A DNA stretch of 64,000 bases from Malania oleifera (taxonomy: Eukaryota > Streptophyta > Magnoliopsida > Santalales > Ximeniaceae). Made by a program: the position numbers and the translations under genes. Positions 35,046 to 45,591 of the stretch are shown here, in pieces. Location: contig NC_080421.1 in the NCBI RefSeq assembly GCF_029873635.1, positions 37,800,617-37,864,616 on the forward strand, written 5' to 3'. The notes beneath the pieces are model-generated. The model searched no databases, was not told the origin of the DNA, and saw only the letters and a list, made by a program, of their open reading frames with translations. The stretch's first letter is position 1; the number at the start of each line of letters is the position of its first letter.

Positions 35046-37082
35046 TGTTGACTTGATTGGTCATATCCCATTTTGATAATGAAAAATACCTTGGTACTAA
35101 TGTTTGCCTTGAGCTTGCATGTAGGTTCACTTTACGCATGGAATTGAAAAGAAGATTATATCATAATGGCGTATGGCGACCCCAAGGAAGAATGAAGATT
35201 ATTGTGTTTCATTTGTAATTGTATTTTTATATTCTTCATTTTGGATTGTAATTCAATATGGTCTGTAATAACTGCATCATGAATGATAGGACTGTATGCT
35301 CAGGTTGCCTTAGATTGACCTTTAGGTTCCTACACACTTAGTGCGTAGAATCCCTCTAAGCTCACATATCGTTAGGGGTAAATTTAAATTAAAGTATGGA
35401 CCTTAGGATTAAAATCATTAGGGCTTTGGGCGACCAAATTAGGCAAGTAAAATTGCCTTTATCGATCGAACTGTTGACTGGTCAAATAGTTGACCTGACT
35501 TTAGGGGACCGAACTCAAATGACTTGAGTGTCCATGGTCGACCGAACTCATACCCTTGCTTTGTTTAACAACTCGAGCGCCCGAACGTTCACGTTCAAAT
35601 CACCCTCGGGTGACCAAACATGCAAGTTCTATAAACCAAACTAGAGACCAACCGACCGAACCTCCGACATATTGGAAAATTGCCTTGGTCAACAGACCGA
35701 ACCCTTGATCAGGCACCCAAACATGAAAAATTTACTTTTTATTATGTGTCTGTCTAGGAGATCGAACCTATGGCTCAGTCGACCGAAACTTTCGGGTTGG
35801 CCTAATTTTTACCATGGTTAATTGAGGTTAAACATGGTTAATTTCTTAAGCACATTTAAAACAATTTTAATAATTCTCGTAGTGTCCCCAATAGTTATAA
35901 TTTTGGCCTTCTCTATATATATGAGTTCATTTGCTCTGACTAGGGGTAATTATCATTTTGGATTAGCATAAAAATCCTCTGAATTTTTGAGAGCATATTT
36001 TTTCATACAAAGCCAAATACACTCTTCCTTTACTATTCCTTTGAGAAATCAAGTTTCTAAAGAGTGTTCTTGAGTGATCCTACTTTGATCCAACTTGCAT
36101 AAAACTCTTATTGTGTTGATTGCTTTATTGTTTTTGATGGAGAGTTTTAGCCAAGGTTTTTCCCCCGGTTTAATTAATAATCTTAGCGTGGGAAAGCCTT
36201 TGTAGCTAGTGAGTCTTTGCATCTTTGTTGCAAGATTCATCAAGCTTGTGCATTTTTGATTGTGTAAAATCTTTTTCACAAGCTTACTTTTCAAATATCT
36301 CTTGAGCTATTATTTTGAGAAAATCATCTCTGGGATGTTTTGATTACTTTTGTTAGAACTTTTTGAAACTTGCTGTGATTGATTAATATTGATACTTTGT
36401 TTCAAAGATTATTTGAAAATACCCTCAAGGATTTGATTGTATATTGATATCAGATTGAGTGTTAACACACTTTATTGGCACTGAGCATAATTACTATCAT
36501 CTGTGAGTGCATATTTGTCTGGACTATATTGAGGTACATATCTTCTTTTTTAGAAGCACTTTATTTATACGTCAAATTTGAGTCGATTGATTGTATTCCT
36601 GGAATGGGCTTGAAGAGAGAGACTTGCCCTATGAAAAGTCCTGGATTGGCTTTGATCTGGTTAGGAAAGTTAGGTGCATCATCTTGGTAAGGTGTTGTAA
36701 ACGGTGCTGCTCCATCCGTTAAGTGAGTCTAGTGGAATCCTTATGCTTGTGAGCCAAGGCAGGGACGTAGGCACAGTTGGCCGAACCCTGATAACCTATT
36801 CGGTGTCACCTTTTATTTCCTTGCTTTATATTCTACTTTGTGCATGATTTAATTTCCTTACTGAATATACTTCATATCTAGTTGACACTTTATTGTGTTT
36901 GGTTGAGAGATACTGGAATTGCTTTGCATATGCTGAAAATTAATTGATACATCATCTCTGCAATTTCATACATATTTAGACTGCCCTTAAGTTGTGTAAT
37001 ACTATTGCTGGATTAGTTGAACCTAGGAAGAATTTTTAAACATCCAATTCACCTCCCTCTTAGGATTGCACCAAAGTCAATA
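35046..37082 (+). mobile_element. Solo Copia LTR behind ORF3 of element B
   Basis: Starts TGTTGACTTGATTGGTCATA, the same family as the LTR at 49179, and ends 'cacctccctcttaggattg' and GTCAATA, where the final CA has become TA. Flanks are GTTTT (35041-35045) and ATTTT (37083-37087), a target-site duplication with one difference. Removing it restores the T-rich tail of element B. U3 (about 35450-35800) is full of GACCGAAC variants. Confidence 0.75.
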
Positions 37083-37184
37083 ATTTTCACATGCTGTTTT
37101 GGTTCTTATTGACTATCTTCTTATGCATGATGACAATTCACTTTGTGTTTTGGCTAATATGTTGGTTATATGCTTTAAACCTTT
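37083..37184 (+). other. Tail of element B between two LTR insertions
   Basis: About 100 bases of T-rich sequence without features, apparently the continuation of the element B 3' tail. No 3' LTR of B is visible in the window. Confidence 0.5.
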
Positions 37185-38159
37185 TGTTAATTTAGGTGTA
37201 ATCCCAAGAGGGGGAGGGGGTGAATTGGGTATTTTAAAATTTGTATGACTCAAGTTCTAATTTTGAACAACTTCCAACCATACACATACAACTTATATGT
37301 CAAGCAGTTCAACATTTGTCAACTTATCAATTTTAAAGTGTGATTTTATTAATCAATCAATCTTACCCAATTACTATATTGACGTACTAACCAGTTAACA
37401 TATACACAACAACCACAGAATTAAATGCAAGCGAAAATTAAAAAAGTTAAGGGAAAGAGAGATGAAAACACATTTTTTATGAGGTTCATCCAACTCGGCC
37501 TACGTCCTCACTTTGAGCAACCCACTCAAGGATTCACTAATCCCACTCCTTTAACTGGGACAGAGCTTCCCGTTACAATCCGCTGCTTACAAGAGGCGTA
37601 GCTTCCTCCTCACCCCGGTTCACAACTCGAACCGTCAATACAATAAAATGATTACAATTTTCTGCAAAACTCAAATGCTCCTTAACGAGCTAATGAGTAC
37701 AATTGAAATCCTATTACATACTCAGATGATATAACATGAAGCTCAATGAGTGTATGTGATGCTGTGAATGAAATTCTTTTAATAATCTTTGTATAAATAT
37801 AGATATGACTATTTTGCTTCAAAGATTAAATTCAACTAAATGATTTTAGTAAAAATATGTGTAACACAGTTTAGCTCCAAAGATCTAGATTAATCAGTTT
37901 TGCTCCAAAGATCTAATCCACTATATGATCTTTATAAAAATATATGAAGGACAAGTTTGCTTCAAAATCTAATATGTTTAGCAATAATTGAGCTGAGATG
38001 AAAACTTTGAATATATATATATATATATAAAATAAATTCTTTGATAAACCCTTTAAAAATTTCTTCACGTAAAAATATATATGAAGAACTCAAGTTCTTG
38101 CTCTTAAGGAATATTTAACAATATGATTGCGAGAATACAAAACTTTGCGAATAAAGATT

Positions 38160-38190
<31 letters not shown>

Positions 38191-39065
38191 CTAAAATCAT
38201 ACTTTGATTACCAAACCTCAATTCCCAAGTTGTTTGCAAAAGATATGAGTGAACACCCTTTGATCTTGAAACTCATGGCACGAAATGCCCAAACTTGATG
38301 TGAGTGCTTTGGAGTGTAGGCAAAAAGTTTGTAATATGTTCAAAGCTCTCAAGAAGTATGCAAAAAGTGATGCCCTAGGGTTTAGACGTTATCTTTATAA
38401 GTGTTCTAGCCATCTGGAAGATTTCTGGCTGTTGGATCATTTAAAATAAAAATTTTCGTCTGTGTCTGCACTGGAGCATTGTTCAGCGCAAGGTACTCAT
38501 CGACGAGTGCACACATTCATCGACGAGTGTGCAACACTTGTTCATCGACAAGAACGTGAGTTCGTCTCCGAATGGTCTGTCTAAGATTTTTGAACTCGCG
38601 GTATTTTCTCGTTGACGAAAGTAGATCATTCATTGCCGAGTGGTCATAAAAATTCGTTGACAAGGCTGGGATATTCGTCGACGAGGTCTCTGTTTTTCAG
38701 ACTTATTGTGCCTCTACATTGTCAATCCAACCTAGAACTAATATGAATAGATGTTTCATGAAATTCATGAGTCCTAAGGTGAGTCTAGGACCTTTTTAAG
38801 CTTCCAACTACATCATATGAGATATGTAAATATAAGTAATACTAAATACCCATTACAATTGAAAACTTGAAGTTTCTTCATCCTTTTGCTCTTCTAATTC
38901 CATGGAGTGTGCCAGGTTGTATACACTTTAAGTTCCTCATGGCTTCCATGACTTCCTTACCTTCCGTGCATGCTAAGTAATGATCTTGTTCACAATCTCA
39001 ATGCACAGGTAAGATCATATATGATTTTTCGTTATCAAAACAGGATTGGACTCATAGAGTCAACA
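37185..39065 (-). mobile_element. 3' LTR of SIRE-type element C (minus strand)
   Basis: On the plus strand starts TGTTAATTTAGGTGTAATCC and ends ATAGAGTCAACA. The next bases (ATCTCCCACTTTTTG) are the reverse complement of the polypurine tract found before the 3' LTR of element A, which fixes this as the 3' LTR of a minus-strand element. U3 (38490-38700) carries a cluster of CGTCGACGAG-like palindromes. TA repeats occur at about 38010-38030 and 38160-38185. About 1.88 kb. Confidence 0.85.
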
Positions 39066-39369
39066 ATCTCCCACTTTTTGATGATGACAAATACATGAGC
39101 AAAAAATTTTGGGTTTAGTCTAAATAGGCTCCCCCTAAGAATATGCATAATGAAAAAATTTTCGAAGTAAAATTTTTTTAGGATTGTAATTTGAAACATT
39201 TATTCTCCCAACCATTTATTCTCACTTTGTTCAAAAATTTACTGCGGGATATTTCTCTACTGAATTAATTTCTCTTTCTTTGTCCAAGTATTACTGTGAT
39301 ATATTTCTCCCCCTTTGTTTCAAAATTTTACAGCGGGATATTCTCCCCCTTTTGACATCAACAAAAATG
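39066..39369 (-). mobile_element. 3' tail of element C, left part
   Basis: Noncoding tail with the polypurine tract at its left end and further CTCCCCCT blocks (about 39130, 39307, 39342). It continues at 47729 on the far side of element A. Confidence 0.75.
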
Positions 39370-39374
39370 TATAC

Positions 39375-41539
39375 TGTTGGCATAACTAGGTTTATGACTC
39401 TTGATTTTGATGATAACAAAGTAAGGCTATCTAATCTGCTTCAAAGTAGTGCTATTTTAGTTAATGAAGGCAAAAAAGGATTTCAGATGATAAAAGGGAC
39501 AATTCCGAAAGCTCATGTCAAAATACAGATCAAATGAAGCTTAAGACCTCAAATGACATATCTTGAAAGCTCACAAGGATCAAGGAACATAGAAGGTCCT
39601 ACATCAAATAAATGATCCCTAATGAAAGTTAAAAAAAAAAAAAACAGGTTTGAAAGATCAAAGATTAGCAACAAAGAGAACTCAAAGAGAAGAGGAGTCA
39701 AATTAGTTTTTAGAACAAGCTTTGTAAGTACTTAAAGTATGATTTAAGTATGACTTTTCATTTTGAAGCTCATTAGGAGAACAAGACTTAGAGACCTTAG
39801 TTTTAATTCTTGGAACTTATTTTCCAAAGAAAACAAATTGAAATTCGAAGATTAAATAAGCAAAGAAGAGAGAGATAAAAAATATTTTAAAATGAGAAAC
39901 AACTGGTTGATAGGCGACTGGATGTCAATGGGTAGTCAACTGCCATGTTAAAGAACCTTAAGTAAGAAGACAGAAGCATGACTGTCAACTCTCTAGTGTT
40001 GACAGATGACTATCAGTGCAAATTGAGACGATTGCTTGTGTTTTTCCAGTCATCTGTCACCCTTGGGGACCTTTAAAAAAACTCAGTTGTTCAGTGATAG
40101 GCGCCTGACTCCTTGATGACAGGCGACTGCCACCTTACTGGTTGTGCATTTTTAATGTAGAACACACTAACAGCCGACTGCTAGGGTTCTCACAGTCAAC
40201 TGACCACAGTCAACTGACACGTAGTAAAATTTAAAAAACACAACAGACATATTTTTAAATCTTCAATTGCTTGGGGCTCAAACTTATTTAAAACTTGGAT
40301 TCTACTCCAAGTAAACTTGAGGAACAAGTTAGATATTCTTCTACATCTATAAATACACCCAAGCTAATTTGATTCAATATCAAGAATTCAATTCAGCATT
40401 CAATATCTCTCTCAAGCATTGTGAAGTTTTCAAAGCTCTCTTTTGCTCACATCTTGCATGAAGTTTATTGAAGTCTTGCTGATTCTCTCACCGATATTGT
40501 GCTTCAACTACTAATTATTTCCTCTATTGAAGGAATCATTTAATGAAAACTCTAGAGCTTCAATCTGATTCATATTGTGAATTACATTGAAGTATATAGT
40601 TTTGAACTGTACTAATCAGCTCTTTAAGGAGCAGTTCTTTGTACATCTATTTGATTTGTATCTTGTAGATTGATGATTCCAAGGATTGTTTGGATCGTTG
40701 GCTAAGCATGGGGATATCGCTTAGAGAGGCAGGCTATGGCCTATTTGAAGGAGTGACCGAACGAGGGTACATCATTTGGAGAGGTGGGCTCTAGCCTACT
40801 GAAGGAGTGTTGTGTAAACAATGTTGTTCCGCTAGGCAAAGGAACTAATTTTAGTGAATCCTTTGGTGGTTTGCCAAAGGTGAGGACGTAGGCTCGGTAT
40901 AAGCCGAACCTTGTAAAAATCCCGACCTCTCTCTCTCTTTCCCTTACTCTTTATTTTCAGCACATATAAATTGCATGGATGATTTAATTTCTTAATCACA
41001 TATACTATGTAATTCGGAAGTTAAATAAACTTAAAGTTTAATTTTAATTTGGGATTGTGGAAACCGAAAGGGAGTACGTTGGTTGATCAAAACTTTGCGG
41101 AAACCTCAAAAAGAAGTATGTTGTTTGGTTAACACGCAAAGACAAATTAACTAAAGAGTTTATTTAAAATCTAGGTTGTTTGGGAATTAAATTGAGGTTT
41201 GCATTGAAGGAATGATTTCACATTCACTATAGGGATTGGTTCAAATTCATATTCGCAGGGCTTATATAAATAAACAAACCATCTTAAGTTCTTACATTAC
41301 CCAAAGTGCTGTATATTTTAATCTTGGTTTGGTTGTTTGCTTTCAAATTGTGGTTGATTGATTTGGTTGAATGATTACTTGAATGATCGAATGTTTGAGT
41401 GGTTGTGGATTAAATAAAGAAATAATTTTTTGATGAAAGTTTGAAGAATCAACAATAAGTTAAGAATTCCTATAAAGATTTAAAAGAAAATTTTTAAAAC
41501 CCAATTCACCCCCCTTTTGGGACTACACCTTTGTTTTCA
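39375..41539 (+). repeat. 5' LTR of element A
   Basis: Starts TGTTGGCATAACTAGG and ends TTTGTTTTCA. TATAAATA box at 40348-40355. GGCGACTG-like motifs at about 39910-40210. Internally it shows a partial duplication of a segment around 'ggagaggtgggctctagcct' (about 40730-40815). Confidence 0.93.
40348..40355 (+). promoter_or_regulatory. TATA box in 5' LTR of element A
   Basis: TATAAATA in the context CATCTATAAATACACCC, matched in the 3' LTR (46551-46558) and in the LTR at 9359, following the U3 motif cluster. Confidence 0.65.
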
Positions 41540-41554
41540 ATTGGTATCAGAGAG
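41540..41554 (+). other. Primer-binding site of element A
   Basis: ATTGGTATCAGAGAG adjacent to the 5' LTR; TGGTATCAGAG matches the plant Copia consensus, with the last bases changed. Confidence 0.88.
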
Positions 41555-41596
41555 GGGTTATAACAAATCTTAATTAGTAGCTATAAAAAGATCTTA

Positions 41597-43035
41597 ATGG
41601 CTCACATAGGAGTAGCTCCCTTCGGAGAGGGTCTGTCCTTAACCCAGTCACCCATCTTTTGTTGTTTGAACTATACTTTTTGGAAACAACGTATGAGAAT
41701 ATATCTTCAAACTATGAATTGGAAAGTTTGGGAGGTTGTCACGGATGGTGACCTAATTACCCTTAAACTAGTAGATGAAAAACAAGTTCCCAAGGAGAAA
41801 AATGATATGACAGACTTAGATCATAAGATGCTGCAAGTTAATTTTAGTGCTATGAATGCTTTATATTATTCTTTAGATGCGAATGAATTTAATAGAGTAA
41901 TGACTTGCAAATCAGCTAAGGAAATATGGGACAAGCTAGAAGCCACTTACGAAGGTACTATAGATGTTAGGGATAAAAGGATAGATATGCTTACAAGCGA
42001 ATATGAAGGTTTTAAGATGAACCCAGATGAATCTATAACTAGCATGTACACTAGGTTCACTCACATAATAAATTCCCTAAATGCCTTAGGAAAAACCTAC
42101 ACTACCTATGAGATGATAAGAAAAATTCTTAGAGGGCTGCCACCTATATGGGAACCAAAAGCCACTACTATAATTGAAGGAAGAAACCTTAAAAACACTT
42201 CCCTAGATGAACTTGTAGGTTCTCTACTCACATACAAAATGGCAATGAATGAAAGGATTGGAAAAACCAAAGCCCAAGAATCAATAGCCTTCAAAGTATC
42301 AAAAGAAAACTATAGTAGTGAAGTAGAAATGGATGAAGATGAAGTTGCCTTCATATCTAAAAAGCTAGCAAGGATACTAAGAAGGAAAAACAAATTCAAA
42401 AGAAGAAATCAAAACTCCGAATCAGATGGGGAAGAAACTAATACAAAGAAATCAAGAAATAAAATCCCCACATGTTATAATTGCAACAAAGCTGGACATA
42501 TAAAACCAGAGTGTCCATTACTAAAGAAAGAGTCTAAGAAGAAAAACAAAAAGGCCATGAAAGCTACTACTTGGGATAGTACAAGTAGTTCGGAATATAA
42601 ATCAAGTAACCAAGAGGTTGCTTATACTTGCTTTATGGCTTAGGACAATGAGGAAAGCTCCTCATCCAAATCCTTAAATAATTCTTGTAGGGATTCATCA
42701 AATGAATCCAATGATGAGTATATGCCATCTTATGATGAACTAAAAAATGACTTATTCAAAGTACATAAGATGCTAATCAAAGTAACTAAACAAAACACAT
42801 CATTGAAAAATAAGATCAATGGAATAGTGAAAAAACTAGAATCAAGTAAGATTGCTGAAAATGATAAAGACTCAAAAATCAAAAAAATAGAAAATAAGTA
42901 TGATGCTACAATAAAAGAATTAGAAGCTAAAAATCTTGTTGAAAAAGAAAACGACTTGAAAATCAATAAATTAGAAAGCAATAATGAACAAATGATAGAA
43001 GACTTTTGATCCCTATCCTCTATGGAATATGAGAA

Positions 43036-43079
<44 letters not shown>

Positions 43080-43536
43080 GAATTAGAGGATAAAATTAAA
43101 AAATTATCTCAAGAATTAGAGAAATCACTAAAGAAGGTTGATAACAAGAAAGATATTGAGATAAATAATCTCAAAAATCAAATTGAAGATGAAGAAAAAA
43201 TCATTTACAACTTCACAAAAGGAAAGGAAAACTTTGACAAAATGATAGGCTCACAAAGGATGACCTTAAACAAGGAAGGCATTGGATTTAATGGGGTTGG
43301 AAAAAAAAAAAAAGAATCTTTACATGGGTTACTTTTCGAAAACATCCAAAGATTATGCTAGCGCATCCTCTAATGCCTACACTAACACCATATGCTATCA
43401 ATGTAAGAAAAAAGGATATATAAAGTTTGAATGTCCATTTAAAAGAAAGGGTGTGAAGACTAAACAAATATGGAGAGTAAAAGAAACATCCCTTGTGACA
43501 CCTATCGAACCCAAAAAGGTATGGGTACCTAGATAA
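41597..43536 (+). pseudogene. Gag of element A
   Basis: The first 348 codons (41597-42643) are open: MAHIGVAPFGEGLS, then YTFWKQRMRIYLQTMNWKVW, NALYYSLDANEFNRVM, RIDMLTSEYEGFKMNPDES and RKILRGLPPIWEPKATTI. A zinc knuckle CYNCNKAGHIKPEC (residues about 293-306) is intact. After TAG at 42641 the frame continues with a Ser-rich stretch and a long charged coiled coil (42722-43009), a further stop, and a TA repeat at 43039-43077 that breaks the frame. The final part (43282-43536) has a second knuckle-like CYQCKKKGYIKFEC, with Tyr for His as in element B. The first 348 residues alone could still be a working particle protein; the rest is broken. The start is shared with gag of B and of the 11202 stub. 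Confidence 0.9.
43039..43077. repeat. TA dinucleotide repeat inside gag of element A
   Basis: A pure TA tract of about 38 bases in the coiled-coil coding part. Element B has no such tract at the equivalent place, so it is a later expansion that shifted the frame. Confidence 0.85.
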
Positions 43537-44045
43537 AAAGCCTCGAAAATCTCAAAGTGTTTATTGAAACACATAAAAAATTAAATAAAATTGTTGGCCA
43601 AAATCATAGGATGATTCATACAAGCTTAAAATAGAGAGTTTTGAAAGAAAATTCATATGAAAGCAAAAATCAAGCATATTACATATACGTGAAGTCAACT
43701 AAGAAAAAGAAGAAATTCTCTACAGGGTAGACGACTGCCAAGATACTAGACAGGCGCCTGTCAGGCTACCGTCTATGTGGAAAATCAATCGACAAACGCC
43801 TATCACCTTGAAGACAGACGACTGTCTTGCAGCGGTTCAGCAAACTTAAATGAGAAAAACAATTTTTTTTAAGTCTCAAATGCCTATCCACTTGTCTAAC
43901 TTTCACTAAAATAGTTTCTCTCCATCTCTCCACTAAGCTTTACTTCTCCAAACCTCTTCCAACTTCTCCAAACCTCTTCCAACTTCATTCCATCAAACCC
44001 CAAATCCTCCTCACCTAAGGTTCTTCGAATTTCTGCTTCATCAAC
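43537..44045 (+). promoter_or_regulatory. Gag-ORF3 interval of element A with U3-like motifs
   Basis: Noncoding. Between about 43727 and 43830 it has several variants of the U3 motif (GACGACTGCC, GGCGCCTGTCAG, GACGACTGTC). A pyrimidine-rich stretch with a direct repeat of 'caaacctcttccaacttc' follows (about 43950-43990) before the ORF3 start. This is where pol would be in an autonomous element. A role as ORF3 promoter is inference. Confidence 0.5.
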
Positions 44046-45175
44046 ATGCCAAGAACTAAAACAGTAGGGAACAAAGACAAAGAATCTTCTTCACGACTAG
44101 CTAGAAACGATGAAATAGAAAAGTGGTTGGTCTCAACTCATGCAAAAACTTTGTACTGAAATCATATCTCCACCATCGATCCAATTTTTGGTAAGGTACT
44201 AGATGTTGCTTTCTTTGAATCTGATTTTCCTGAGATTCTCGAGCTATTTAAAAACATAGGATGGGACAAGTTTGTCCAACACCAAATCAAAAGATGTTAT
44301 CTTGATTTGATCAAACTCTTTTACTCCAACTTGGTAAAGAAAGAAATTGGTTTTTCTACCGAAGTGTTAGGTCAAAAGATTATCCTTACTCCACTAGTGC
44401 TAACAAAAATCTCCATATAAAACATGGTGATTTTGAGTGCAATCCTATTGAAAAACAATGGACAATGGAGCAGAGATTTAGTCCACAAGAATTTTTGCCT
44501 CTTGAGATGGATGACACACCTATTTATTTTGGAAATCCGCCACAATATAAGTAGCTCAATTTACAAGTTCAAATCCTTCACAAGATTGTTGCTTATAATA
44601 TTCTTCCTAGATCAGGATCCTATGATCATATTTCCTTCTTCAATTGTTTCGTTATGTAGTGCATCCTCAAAGGCAAGAAATTGGATTTAGCAAGCCTCAT
44701 ACTTAAGTGGATGGTCATGAAACTAGAATCTCCTAGAATTGGACTTCCATTTGACGACATACTTTCTTTAGTATTTGCTCACTTCCAAGCTGTCACTCCA
44801 TCTTCCAAGTTAGTAAAACGAACCCATTATAATGTATTTTCCTTAACTACTTTAAAAAGAATGGGTTACAAGAAATACACTGAGGTATGGATGTATAGAA
44901 GAAATAGGTTTGTACGACAGGAGCCAGAAGAAGCTGATATGCCTGCATGGTTTCTTCCATTCTATCAGCATTATTCTAGTTTCAGTCCTGACATGAGGGC
45001 TGGCTTTACTTCTCTTTAAGACAAAATCTCAAATATTGATGCTAAGTACTCTTCACTGGATAACTTTCTTAACAAAATAGAGCAACATGTCACTAGTTCA
45101 GCACCAAATGATACTGATAAAGAGAGTGACGAAAATGATGATGGCTCTAAAAAATCATCAGATGAAGGTTCATAG
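44046..45175 (+). pseudogene. ORF3 of element A, putative plant transposon protein domain
   Basis: Starts MPRTKTVGNKDKESSSR, with EIEKWLVSTHAKTLY, DPIFGKVLDVAFFESDFPEI, NIGWDKFVQHQIKRC and LIKLFYSNLVKKEIGF, then VAYNILPRSGSYDH, GKKLDLASLILKWMV and KRTHYNVFSLTTLKRMGY. The order and several residues match ORF3 of element B and the domain I know as 'putative plant transposon protein' (PF20167). A stop replaces the codon after KTLY, further stops and a frameshift follow, and the tail is broken at 45017. It ends in a Ser/Asp/Glu-rich tail. No membrane segment or signal peptide is visible, so it is not an envelope protein. Role unknown. Confidence 0.7.
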
Positions 45176-45179
45176 GACA

Positions 45180-45229
45180 AATAATAATAATAATAATAAT
45201 AATAAGAAGAAGAAGAAGAAGGAGAAGAA
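45180..45229. repeat. ATA/AGA trinucleotide tract behind ORF3
   Basis: AAT units followed by AAG units, directly after the ORF3 stop at 45173-45175. Confidence 0.8.
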
Positions 45230-45577
45230 TCTAAAGGGAAAGCTATTGCAGTAGATAGTGATACACCCTCTGATGCTTGACTGAGTTTCTTTTATACTGT
45301 TTAAAACTTTTTGATGTTTGTTACACATGCTTTGCTTATGGTTGTATTATGCCTTTTTGTTGATGTCAAAAGGGGGAGTATGTGTGTATAGCACAAAATA
45401 TTTTGTTATTCTATGTTCCTATGTTAAAACACTATGTTTCTATGTTAAAAATGAAGTATCTAAAATTGTGCCTTCTGAACTTGTGCTTTAATGTTTATCT
45501 ATTACATCCACTTTGAAGATTTATGCTTATTGAAAGGGGGAGTATTTTTGTATCTTTGCTCCTTATTTGTCATCATC

Positions 45578-45591
45578 AAAAAGGGGGAGAT
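45578..45591 (+). other. Polypurine tract of element A
   Basis: AAAAAGGGGGAGAT directly before the 3' LTR, the plus-strand primer site. Two similar GGGGGAG runs precede it (about 45372 and 45535). Confidence 0.9.
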
